Of a stretch of 5,601 bases of DNA, positions 1-5,601 are shown piece by piece (position 1 is the first letter of the stretch; each line of letters starts with the position of its first letter). The notes under the pieces are model-generated. The model saw only the letters and a program-made list of their open reading frames with translations. It did no database searches and was not told where the DNA came from. The position numbers were made by a program, and so were the translations under genes. Origin of the DNA: an uncultured Mycoplasma sp. (GTDB lineage: Bacteria > Bacillota_I > Bacilli_A > RF39 > UBA660). The stretch spans positions 1-5,601 of the forward strand of contig CANOGG010000093.1 in NCBI GenBank assembly GCA_947565485.1. Reading direction: 5' to 3'.

Positions 1-1406
1 GGCTCATCAAGTATCAACAAATTAGGACCTTTATAAATTATCTTACATAACTCTAACCGAACTTTCTCTCCTCCCGATAAAACCTCAATCTTTTTGTCTA
101 TTTCATATTGATAAAACATAAATGACGCGAGTGCTGAGCGCACCTGAAAATCATTAAACATAGGAAATTCCTGACTAAATTCTTCATAAATCGTTTTACT
201 TTTATCAAGTGTTGCTAGCTGTTGGTCAAAATATCCTATCTTCACATTCTTCCCTATCTGATAATCTCCACCTAAAGCTTGTATCATCCCCACTAAAGTT
301 TTAAGTAAAGTTGACTTCCCCCTGCCGTTACTTCCTATAATTCCCAATCTCTCTCCTCTCTCCAAACTAAACGTTACTTTACTTAAAACTCTATCATAAC
401 CTATTTCTAACTCCTCTACTCTTAAAACATCTCTATAGCTCTCTTTAAAATCAATACTACCTATATTAAAAGTTTTCTTATTTTCTTTATCTGGTTTTTC
501 TATCATCACCATTCGCTCAATCTGTTTTAACTTAGCAAGAGCCATACTAGCTTTCGCTGGCTTATATCTAAATCTATCCGCAATCCCCTGTAATCTCTTA
601 ATTTCCTTTTGTTGCCTCTCATAATCTTTTAACGTCTTAGCATATCTTCGCTTCTTCTCTTCAACATAATAATCGTAATTACCAACATATTCTTCTAACG
701 AACCATACTCTATCTCATAAATTTTATTCACTATTTTATTAATAAACATCCTATCATGTGAAACTAAAACTATTGCTTTAGGATAACTCTTCAAATAATC
801 TTCCAGCCATTCTGTTGCCTCTATATCAAGATGATTAGTCGCCTCATCTAGAAGTAAAATATCCGGCTTACTAAGAACTAATTTTAACAGAGCTATCTTA
901 GTTCTCTCACCACCCGAAAACGAACCAATAAGTCTGTTCTTATCTTCTTCATTAAAACCAAACTTCCGTAGTCCTAAAGTATATTCTTTTTTATACTCAT
1001 AACCTCCCTGCAGTTGATACCTCTCTCTTAAATCTAAATATTTTTCACTTATATCACTATTACCCTTTTCTAACTCTTCCTCTAACGATTTTATTTTCTC
1101 CTCTAACTCTCGTATCGGTTCATAAACTTCTAGTATCTCTTCTATAAGTGTTCTATCCTCCCTTAACCCCTCTTGCTTTAAATAACCAATAATAGGCTTA
1201 CCATTCCACACAATTCCAAACTTTTCTTCTCCTACTCCCTCGCCAAACATTTCACCATCAATGAGCGCTTTTAAAAGTGTCGTCTTCCCCGACCCATTTC
1301 TTCCCACTATCGCTATTCTATCTCTATCTTTAATCTCAAAATTAACTTCTTCTAAAATCGTCTTTCCCCCAATTGCTACACTTCCATTAGTAACTTTATA
1401 ATACAT
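1..1406 (-). CDS. ABC-F family ATP-binding protein (partial, C-terminus beyond window)
   Basis: ABC-F proteins are soluble twin-ATPase proteins without membrane segments; they act on the ribosome as translation factors or antibiotic-protection factors. The visible 468 residues show NBD1 with Walker A GRNGSGKT (35-42), signature SFSGGE (162-167), Walker B LLLDEATNHLD (about 184-194) and switch SHDR (216-219). A charged Lys/Arg/Glu-rich linker follows (about 225-325). NBD2 has Walker A GSNGRGKST (358-366) and signature LSGGEK (443-448), and the frame runs off the window at Walker B ILDEP. NBD1 has Ala instead of the usual Pro after DE. No stop codon interrupts the frame. I chose ATG 1406 because GGGAG lies 9 nt upstream; the in-frame ATG at 1415 touches that site and so is unlikely. 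The layout is closest to B. subtilis YdiF-like housekeeping ABC-Fs by recall, but a resistance-type ABC-F cannot be excluded. The gene has its own promoter and is separate from the toxin-antitoxin operon upstream. Confidence 0.93.
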   Translation of the reverse strand, partial: MYYKVTNGSVAIGGKTILEEVNFEIKDRDRIAIVGRNGSGKTTLLKALIDGEMFGEGVGEEKFGIVWNGKPIIGYLKQEGLREDRTLIEEILEVYEPIRELEEKIKSLEEELEKGNSDISEKYLDLRERYQLQGGYEYKKEYTLGLRKFGFNEEDKNRLIGSFSGGERTKIALLKLVLSKPDILLLDEATNHLDIEATEWLEDYLKSYPKAIVLVSHDRMFINKIVNKIYEIEYGSLEEYVGNYDYYVEEKKRRYAKTLKDYERQQKEIKRLQGIADRFRYKPAKASMALAKLKQIERMVMIEKPDKENKKTFNIGSIDFKESYRDVLRVEELEIGYDRVLSKVTFSLERGERLGIIGSNGRGKSTLLKTLVGMIQALGGDYQIGKNVKIGYFDQQLATLDKSKTIYEEFSQEFPMFNDFQVRSALASFMFYQYEIDKKIEVLSGGEKVRLELCKIIYKGPNLLILDE

Positions 1407-1415
1407 ATCTTCCAT

Positions 1416-1420
1416 CTCCC
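1416..1420 (-). promoter_or_regulatory. Ribosome binding site of the ABC-F gene
   Basis: GGGAG on the minus strand, 9 nt before ATG 1406. It directly abuts the in-frame ATG at 1415 (zero spacing), so it favours 1406 as the start. An out-of-frame ATG at 1422 overlaps the site and is not a plausible start. Confidence 0.6.
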
Positions 1421-1435
1421 ATAGCACTAAAACTA

Positions 1436-1464
1436 ATTATATCAAAGAACTATAATTTTGCCTA
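1436..1464 (-). promoter_or_regulatory. Sigma-70/SigA-type promoter of the ABC-F gene, extended -10
   Basis: On the minus strand a perfect -10 TATAAT (1441-1436) is preceded by TG and one base (TGATATAAT), an extended -10 element. At 17-bp spacing lies TAGGCA (1464-1459), which matches TTGACA at 4 of 6 positions. The predicted start point near 1429 gives a leader of only about 23 nt before ATG 1406. The -35 box begins right after the U-tract of the preceding terminator, so the two operons are packed but separated. Confidence 0.75.
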
Positions 1465-1465
1465 G

Positions 1466-1498
1466 AAAAAAGAAAAAACAGATACTTATATAATATCT
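1466..1498 (-). terminator. Rho-independent terminator of the abiE operon
   Basis: Minus strand: stem AGATATT / AGTATCT (7 bp including one G-T pair) with a 5-nt loop (ATATA), then G and two T6 runs separated by one C. It starts 1 nt after the toxin stop codon. The stem is AT-rich and weak by itself, but the long U-tract is strong. It overlaps the tandem stop of abiEii (TGA followed in frame by TAG). Confidence 0.7.
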
Positions 1499-1499
1499 A

Positions 1500-2363
1500 T
1501 CATTCTAAATCATTTAAAGTTATTTCTCTAAAAAACTCCTTACTCCACATTTTTAAACAATCCACATCTTTAATAAAAGGAATAACATCTTCTTTAGCAT
1601 CTTCATAATTTATATCTTCAAATTTTCTCATTAATAACCCTTTTAATAAATCAATATTAAAATACTCTTCCGCCTCTATATAGTTTGACTCTATTAATTT
1701 ATTTTTAACTAACTCCATATTTACTTTTGTATTTTGAGCCAAAAAAAACACATAATCATATAAATCCCTTCCTTTAGTTCTTGTTTTCCACCCCCGACAT
1801 AATATTGCATGAATTTTTCCCGAAAGTAAAGATTCTTTATCATATAATTTAACTTGATGAGGACTTGGAAGTAATTTATATTTCATTTCATAAGTTGCCC
1901 CCATTGGTGGTCTAATATCAATTTCCAACTTTATTTTAATGTTTTTTAGTATATAATCATACTTGTGATTTTTTTCATTTGGAAAAAATTTCAATATAAG
2001 TTCTAATGTATCACCCTTTAAAAAGGCTGATGTAATATTAGAATCTATACTCTTTTGCTTAGTCTTAATTTCTAAATTTAACCCATAAGATTTTAATTCT
2101 CTTTCAATATATCCAAAATACTTACTTAAGTCAAATTCTTTATTTGGTGTAATTAAGGAAAAATCTAAATCCTCCGAAAACCTATCTAACTTATGAAATA
2201 TTCTTAAAGCCGTTCCCCCATAAAAAGCCGCTTCATCAAAAAATCCCCCTCTTGATAAGCCCGATAATACTAATTCTTGAATTATTTCTTTTAATGCATT
2301 TACCTCATCATTAGTATTTTTTATCACATAATTATTAAGCATTTGTTCAATTATATTATTCAT
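1500..2363 (-). CDS. abiEii: AbiEii-type nucleotidyltransferase toxin (type IV toxin-antitoxin)
   Basis: Toxin of an AbiE abortive-infection/toxin-antitoxin pair. Family members are DUF1814-type nucleotidyltransferases of the DNA polymerase beta superfamily; the related mycobacterial MenT toxins modify tRNA 3' ends, but the target of this protein is not known. The 287 residues fit the family length. Motif I is FYGGTALR (47-54), followed by RFSEDLDF (61-68) with the likely metal-binding Asp65 and Asp67. A basic/acidic strand IKLEIDIR (144-151) carries the third acidic region. Motif III is LSGKIHAIL (180-188) with Lys183, and motif IV is KGRDLYDY (197-204) with Arg199, Asp200 and Asp203. All key residues seem present, so the toxin is probably intact. 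ATG 2363 is supported by GGGGAGG at 2377-2371, 7 nt upstream. It overlaps the antitoxin gene by 8 nt, pointing to coupled translation. The gene is notably AT-richer than the flanking operons. Confidence 0.93.
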   Translation of the reverse strand: MNNIIEQMLNNYVIKNTNDEVNALKEIIQELVLSGLSRGGFFDEAAFYGGTALRIFHKLDRFSEDLDFSLITPNKEFDLSKYFGYIERELKSYGLNLEIKTKQKSIDSNITSAFLKGDTLELILKFFPNEKNHKYDYILKNIKIKLEIDIRPPMGATYEMKYKLLPSPHQVKLYDKESLLSGKIHAILCRGWKTRTKGRDLYDYVFFLAQNTKVNMELVKNKLIESNYIEAEEYFNIDLLKGLLMRKFEDINYEDAKEDVIPFIKDVDCLKMWSKEFFREITLNDLE

Positions 2364-2946
2364 TTTTATACCTCCCCATATATTTAACTAATAACTTCAC
2401 ATTAGTTGAATTATATAAACCACTTAATTTTTCTATTTTACTAAAATCTAAATTTCGAAATTCTTCTTCGTCAATTCTTAAATCATCAAACAACATTTTT
2501 TCCAAAGATACATAACTATTTACCGGCGACAACGTATATAACTTATCACATAAAGCCTTTTCTGGTGATGCAATTTGATAAGAATACTCCCCTTCAATCT
2601 TTAAAATTATTTCGAGAGGATATGCTGCATCAGGTATATCTCTATAAGTAAAAAAGCCAAAATCTGTTTTATAATGTTTTTTCTTTTTCTTACCCATTGT
2701 CGCACAAGTAATTGTACTTACTCTCTCCGGTATTAATCCATAAAATGCTAAAGCATAATCAAATGAAATATAGGACGGACCATATATACTTCCCGCTAGT
2801 AAATATCCTGGTGTATTCTTATTTGTTTCATACAACCCATTAATTATTTTAAATAGCTTTCCATCTCTAACTTCTCTTGCTAACTTTGTATTCTTGTTAG
2901 AATATTCCTTAAAATTCTCCTTAGCAATATCATTAGTAATTATCAT
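2356..2946 (-). CDS. abiEi: AbiEi-family antitoxin (type IV toxin-antitoxin, autoregulator)
   Basis: Antitoxin partner of the downstream AbiEii toxin. Studied AbiEi proteins counter the toxin without a stable protein-protein complex and repress their own promoter through an N-terminal winged helix. This 196-residue protein has a putative short DNA-binding N-terminus, with the wing likely around DGKLFKIINGLYETN (28-42). The AbiEi core includes ISFDYALAFYGLIPERV (60-76) and SPEKALCDKLY (127-137). A run of five lysines (86-90) and many basic residues suit DNA contact. The open frame extends 23 codons further up to 3015, but ATG 2946 is preferred: AGAGGTG sits 5 nt upstream (2958-2952), and the longer frame would begin upstream of the promoter -10 box. 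The stop TAA (2358-2356) overlaps abiEii by 8 nt. Antitoxin-first order is the standard AbiE arrangement. Confidence 0.92.
   Translation of the reverse strand: MIITNDIAKENFKEYSNKNTKLAREVRDGKLFKIINGLYETNKNTPGYLLAGSIYGPSYISFDYALAFYGLIPERVSTITCATMGKKKKKHYKTDFGFFTYRDIPDAAYPLEIILKIEGEYSYQIASPEKALCDKLYTLSPVNSYVSLEKMLFDDLRIDEEEFRNLDFSKIEKLSGLYNSTNVKLLVKYMGRYKNE
2371..2377 (-). promoter_or_regulatory. Ribosome binding site of abiEii, inside abiEi
   Basis: Minus strand GGGGAGG, 7 nt before ATG 2363. It lies inside the last codons of the antitoxin gene, so ribosomes finishing abiEi run over it. This strong site should keep toxin translation efficient but tied to the antitoxin message. Confidence 0.7.
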
Positions 2947-2991
2947 ATTTTCACCTCTTTTTATCATTATACAGTAATTTGTGGTGAAAAT
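2947..2991. promoter_or_regulatory. Candidate AbiEi operator: inverted repeat centred on the -10 box
   Basis: A perfect 9-bp inverted repeat: ATTTTCACC at 2947-2955 and GGTGAAAAT at 2983-2991 on the plus strand, separated by 27 bp. The dyad centre (2969) coincides with the centre of TATAAT (2966-2971). The promoter-distal arm sits in the spacer and the other overlaps the antitoxin ribosome site and start-proximal bases. Known AbiEi proteins bind two inverted repeats around their promoter and repress cooperatively, so the placement fits autoregulation. Binding here is inferred, not shown. Confidence 0.65.
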
Positions 2992-2994
2992 CCA
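2966..2994 (-). promoter_or_regulatory. Promoter of the abiE operon
   Basis: Minus strand: consensus -10 TATAAT (2971-2966) with a weak -35 TGGATT (2994-2989, 3 of 6 matches) at 17-bp spacing. The predicted start near 2959 places the 5' end almost at the AGAGGTG ribosome site, giving a leader of about 13 nt. No better -35 was found at spacings of 15, 16 or 18. Confidence 0.65.
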
Positions 2995-3003
2995 TATTTT
3001 TTT

Positions 3004-3040
3004 AACAAAAAACAATAATCATCTCTATCCAATTATTGTT
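3004..3040 (-). terminator. Rho-independent terminator of the SPFH/Tim44 operon
   Basis: Minus strand: a perfect 9-bp stem AACAATAAT / ATTATTGTT (3040-3032 with 3019-3011), a 12-nt loop, and a T-rich tail TTTTTTGTT that includes the last stem bases. It begins 9 nt after the stop codon of the membrane Tim44-like gene and separates that operon from abiE. The plus strand shows no T-tract beyond the stem, so it works in one direction. Confidence 0.8.
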
Positions 3041-3049
3041 CTCATAAAA

Positions 3050-3997
3050 CTAATCTAATATATGTCCCTCTTGACCCAGCACTTTCTTCTTAGCTAACAC
3101 CCAATCATGATTATTACTAATAATCACTGAATCACAATACTCACAGACATTAGAATTTTGTCCTTCTAACATAGCATTACAATTAGGACATCTTTTATTA
3201 TCTTCACCAAGTCCCATTTTAAATGCCATCTCATAATAATACATTACTTTATATTTACTTGTTCCTCTAACCACTTTCTCTTGCGCATCAACCACATAAT
3301 CATAACACTTAACAAGCATCTGGACTATTAAAACTAAGTTATCACCATTATGCTCCATTCCTACTACTTCAAAATCTAGCATCGCAAAATCTCTCATAAC
3401 ATTCTTCTGTTTCTTATTTTTTAACACTGCTAACTGTGAATTATACAAGTTAAATAATTCATCAGACGTATGCTTCCTAAGACTATCTAAATCAAAATCT
3501 TGCCATGCTACCTGAATATTCTTATAAATCTCAAATGTTTTTAACCCAAATTCTTCTTTCGAAAAATCTGGCAATACTTTTTTTACCAACTCTATATCAT
3601 AAGGAGCCCCTACAATTCTTAATTTTCCACCCGCGACTATATTCCTATAACTTATATCCGTCATAATCGAATTAGCTTTCAATATAAATTTATAAACCAG
3701 ATAAACTATTCCCCCTACCACAAAAGCTAGTACAATTGCACCATCAAATAGCAACTCAGTAGTCGAACTACCTCCACTAGAATGGCTACCATAATCTGAA
3801 CCCCAAGAAGAAGAACCACCACTACCTCCTCCAGAAGAACTAGAGCCACCACCCCAGGATGATGAACTACCTCCGCTACTTGAAGATGAGCCACCTCCAT
3901 AACTACCATCCCATCCAGAATCGGCTCTTGATAATGGCACCACTACCAAACCTACCATAATTATAATAATTAAAAATATCTCACCCATCTTTTTCAT
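3050..3997 (-). CDS. Membrane-anchored Tim44-like protein with Ser/Gly-rich outer segment and zinc ribbon (YdjG/YdjH-like)
   Basis: The 315 residues begin with a secretion-type hydrophobic segment (about 7-22) and a likely cleavage region PLSRA/DS (21-27). A Ser/Gly-rich low-complexity stretch (about 27-79) with regular aromatic residues follows, then a membrane helix (about 87-106). After it comes a Tim44-like domain (about 140-265) and a C-terminal zinc ribbon with Cys270, 273, 285 and 288 (CPNC...CEYC). This predicts an N-terminal tail outside the membrane and Tim44 and zinc domains in the cytoplasm. In B. subtilis, YdjG and YdjH are membrane partners of the SPFH protein YdjI, which links PspA to the membrane; this protein fits such an anchor by inference. 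The start ATG 3997 directly follows the TAA of the preceding gene (0-nt gap) and has AGAGG 8 nt upstream (4010-4006). Met4 would lie too far from that site. It is the last gene of its operon. Confidence 0.85.
   Translation of the reverse strand: MKKMGEIFLIIIIMVGLVVVPLSRADSGWDGSYGGGSSSSSGGSSSSWGGGSSSSGGGSGGSSSWGSDYGSHSSGGSSTTELLFDGAIVLAFVVGGIVYLVYKFILKANSIMTDISYRNIVAGGKLRIVGAPYDIELVKKVLPDFSKEEFGLKTFEIYKNIQVAWQDFDLDSLRKHTSDELFNLYNSQLAVLKNKKQKNVMRDFAMLDFEVVGMEHNGDNLVLIVQMLVKCYDYVVDAQEKVVRGTSKYKVMYYYEMAFKMGLGEDNKRCPNCNAMLEGQNSNVCEYCDSVIISNNHDWVLAKKKVLGQEGHILD
3761..3919 (-). repeat. Ser/Gly-rich low-complexity coding segment
   Basis: Residues 27-79 of the membrane Tim44-like protein are nearly all Ser and Gly, with spaced aromatics (Trp29, Tyr33, Trp48, Trp65, Tyr69). 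Imperfect units of the kind SSSSWGGG and SSSSGGGS recur. At DNA level this is a run of GGN and AGT/TCN codons. Such slippage-prone tracts may vary in length between strains. Confidence 0.75.
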
Positions 3998-4534
3998 TTA
4001 TCTAACCTCTAAACGAACTAAAACCCACCCTGTTTTCTCCAAATCATAAATAGTCCCGCAATAATCACATTTCCCATTATGGTTAACATCAATTACTGCT
4101 CCACAGCCAAAACATTTCTGAATCTTTCCTGCCAATTTCGCTCCTATTTTTCTCTCAAAAGTTAAATAATTCTCTTTTTCTACTCTGACATCTCTATTAC
4201 CTCTAACATAATTCCCCTTAAAATCCACTAAATAATCTAAATACCTCGAAGTAAGATGTACTTGAATAAGCAAACTATTCCCCTCCACCCTTGCTCCAAT
4301 TAACATTGTCTCTTTCACATTTAACTCATCATACACTTGAACTAAACCCTGTTCTCTAAGACTTAATATTTGTTCACCTATTTGCCTATATACCTCATCA
4401 TTTACAAAATGTTTAACTCTCTCCAAATCATTTTCCATCGCTGCCAAGTAAATTTGCACAAACACATTATCGACAAACGACTTGAAATTACTCTCTCCAA
4501 AATCCGGAACGTACTTTAAAACCAACTCTTCCAT
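3998..4534 (-). CDS. Soluble Tim44-like zinc-ribbon protein (YdjG/YdjH-like paralogue)
   Basis: This 178-residue protein has no signal peptide or membrane helix and is predicted cytoplasmic. A Tim44-like fold (about 15-135) is followed by a zinc ribbon with Cys141, 144, 156 and 159 (CFGC...CDYC) and a short tail GWVLVRLEVR. It aligns by eye with the C-terminal part of the next gene's product: both share an LDYLVD/YDYVVD-type strand, VRG, the CxxC pair and a DWVLAKK/GWVLVRL tail. The pair therefore looks like an old duplication, one soluble and one membrane-bound. ATG 4534 lies 2 nt after the TAG of the SPFH gene, and I see no good ribosome site 5-10 nt upstream, so translation probably depends on ribosomes reinitiating from the SPFH gene. 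It is likely a partner in the same membrane-associated complex; its exact activity is unknown. Confidence 0.82.
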   Translation of the reverse strand: MEELVLKYVPDFGESNFKSFVDNVFVQIYLAAMENDLERVKHFVNDEVYRQIGEQILSLREQGLVQVYDELNVKETMLIGARVEGNSLLIQVHLTSRYLDYLVDFKGNYVRGNRDVRVEKENYLTFERKIGAKLAGKIQKCFGCGAVIDVNHNGKCDYCGTIYDLEKTGWVLVRLEVR

Positions 4535-4536
4535 AA

Positions 4537-5601
4537 CTAATCAATTTTTGTTCCACAATTACTACAAAAATTGCCATTAACTTGGCTTCCACACTGCTTA
4601 CAAAATTTCTCTGCTTGACTATCTTGATTATTACCTACTCCAAGAGTACTACCAGACACATTACCAGCCATCGTCATTCCCATAAAACCATTAACTGCCC
4701 CCTTATCATTTTCACTGGCTTTAATTAAAGCATCACTAACAGCACTAGCCATCAATCCTGACTGTAAATTCTTATCACTATAAATTATTGCATCATCAAG
4801 CTTATTAACTCTCCTCATTGACTCTTCTGTAATATTAATATCACCAATTGCGACATCTCTAATAACTAACCCATACTCTTTTCGCCATGAATCATCTAAT
4901 ACATTATTCATCTCCATCGCTATTTTACTGCCATACATTCCAAGGTCGCCAAAAGACACTTTATCTTTTCGCATTACTTCACTAACCGCCTGCGTAAATT
5001 TCTCTATAAATTTCATTTTAAGCTGACTTCCCACAACCATATCATAAGTTATGGTATCACTTGCATTAGCCCCTATCACATTTACTATAAATGTTACTGG
5101 TTCCACAACTTGAAAAGAATACTCCCCAAAAAAAGTAACCTCCAACATTCCATACTTTTCATCAGTAATCTTCTTTGGCTGAGGACTTCCAAACTTATTT
5201 CCAGTTATAACTTTTATATTTATATAATAAACTCTTTGGTCATGCGCCACTTCTCCCCCATAAGTAATCCGTCTTCCAATATTCTTAATAGTCTCTTTTA
5301 TCCCTTTAAAGAAACCATCCTCAAAAATAGTTGGTTCACTTACTGTATCATAAGTATATACTCCAGCTTCTGCTACAAACTCCACAATTACCCCATTATC
5401 AATTAACATCATGCACATGCCATCCGGCACTACTATTCCACTTCCATTAGTTATAATACCCTCACTAGCATTTTTATTACCATCACCATGTTTCACAACT
5501 CCTCTTTGTATTAATACATTTTTATCTATCTCTGGACAAACCACAAACTCCTTAAATTGGTCCCCCAAACTAGAAGAAGTAGAACTCATCACTGCTTTAA
5601 T
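4537..5601 (-). CDS. SPFH-domain protein with C-terminal zinc ribbon (YdjI-like, COG4260 type), 5' end beyond window
   Basis: SPFH (stomatin/prohibitin/flotillin/HflK-C) proteins assemble on membranes as scaffolds. Numbering from the GTG at 5592, the N-terminal part has DQFKEFVVC (11-19), then GSGIVVPDG (50-58), GVYTYDTVSEP (77-87), DQRVYY (118-123) and GNKFGSPQP (131-139), all recalled as typical of the clostridial 'virion core/SPFH' family. The SPFH body extends to about residue 265. A Met/Gly/Asn-rich linker leads to a zinc ribbon with Cys331, 334, 343 and 346 (CKQC...CSNC) at the very C-terminus. The frame has no stop up to the window edge. Codons above 5592 read I-K-A, which matches the MGLIKA start I recall for this family, so the true start is probably a few codons outside the window. 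In B. subtilis the homologue YdjI recruits PspA to the membrane under envelope stress. First visible gene of a three-gene operon. Confidence 0.88.
   Translation of the reverse strand: MKAVMSSTSSSLGDQFKEFVVCPEIDKNVLIQRGVVKHGDGNKNASEGIITNGSGIVVPDGMCMMLIDNGVIVEFVAEAGVYTYDTVSEPTIFEDGFFKGIKETIKNIGRRITYGGEVAHDQRVYYINIKVITGNKFGSPQPKKITDEKYGMLEVTFFGEYSFQVVEPVTFIVNVIGANASDTITYDMVVGSQLKMKFIEKFTQAVSEVMRKDKVSFGDLGMYGSKIAMEMNNVLDDSWRKEYGLVIRDVAIGDINITEESMRRVNKLDDAIIYSDKNLQSGLMASAVSDALIKASENDKGAVNGFMGMTMAGNVSGSTLGVGNNQDSQAEKFCKQCGSQVNGNFCSNCGTKID

Noticed and set aside
1413..1427. Alternative ABC-F starts at ATG 1415 and GTG 1427
   Set aside because: ATG 1415 abuts the GGGAG site with no spacing, and GTG 1427 would lie at or before the predicted transcript start; ATG 1406 fits better.
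2947..2991. Inverted repeat as an RNA hairpin or riboswitch
   Set aside because: The 27-bp separation contains the promoter -10, and the predicted transcript starts inside it, so only one arm is transcribed from this promoter; a DNA operator is the simpler reading.
2947..3015. 23-codon N-terminal extension of the antitoxin
   Set aside because: It would start upstream of the promoter -10 box and read through the operator; the ATG at 2946 has a near-ideal ribosome site.
1466..3040. Insertion-type ends (terminal repeats or attachment sites) around the abiE cassette
   Set aside because: I compared both flanks by eye and found no matching direct or inverted repeats beyond the T-rich terminator tails; there is no transposase or integrase in the window.
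3727..3909. 60-codon minus-strand open frame rich in Val and Leu
   Set aside because: It lies in another frame of the Ser/Gly-rich segment; its Val/Leu content is a by-product of the GGN/AGY repeats, and it has no ribosome site or recognisable domain.
5110..5406. 98-codon plus-strand open frame
   Set aside because: Antisense to the conserved SPFH domain and the only plus-strand candidate in the window; the sequence is low-complexity Ile/Ser/Asn/Leu of a shadow frame, with no family match.

Overview
This AT-rich window looks like a low-GC Gram-positive (Firmicutes-type) chromosome. The reasons are strong AGAGG/GGGAGG-type ribosome sites, TATAAT -10 boxes, U-tract terminators, and protein families typical of Clostridia and Bacilli. 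The standard genetic code fits: tryptophan is TGG, and TGA is used as a stop. Every supported gene reads leftward on the minus strand, so transcription runs from high to low coordinates. I cannot name the species.

Right part (5601 to 3050): a tightly packed three-gene operon. In transcription order it encodes an SPFH-domain protein with a C-terminal zinc ribbon (5' end lost at the window edge), a small soluble Tim44-like zinc-ribbon protein, and a membrane-anchored Tim44-like zinc-ribbon protein with a Ser/Gly-rich outer segment. It ends at a 9-bp-stem terminator just after the last stop codon. The content resembles the YdjI/YdjG/YdjH set that works with PspA in the Bacillus subtilis envelope-stress response. 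No PspA gene is visible here.

Middle part (3000 to 1466): a complete AbiE-type (type IV) toxin-antitoxin operon, with antitoxin AbiEi first and nucleotidyltransferase toxin AbiEii second. The two overlap by 8 nt. The cassette has its own promoter, its own terminator, and a 9-bp inverted repeat centred on the -10 box that is a good candidate for the AbiEi autoregulatory operator. The toxin gene in particular is more AT-rich and lacks the strong strand skew of the flanking genes, which suggests horizontal acquisition.

Left part (1464 to 1): an ABC-F ATPase with an extended -10 promoter and a very short leader. It is cut by the window edge inside the Walker B motif of its second nucleotide-binding domain.

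There are no rRNA or tRNA genes, CRISPR arrays, insertion sequences or riboswitches that I can support, and no gene-free stretch exceeds about 105 bases. The most interesting items are the SPFH/Tim44/Tim44 zinc-ribbon module and the symmetric operator candidate of the abiE operon.
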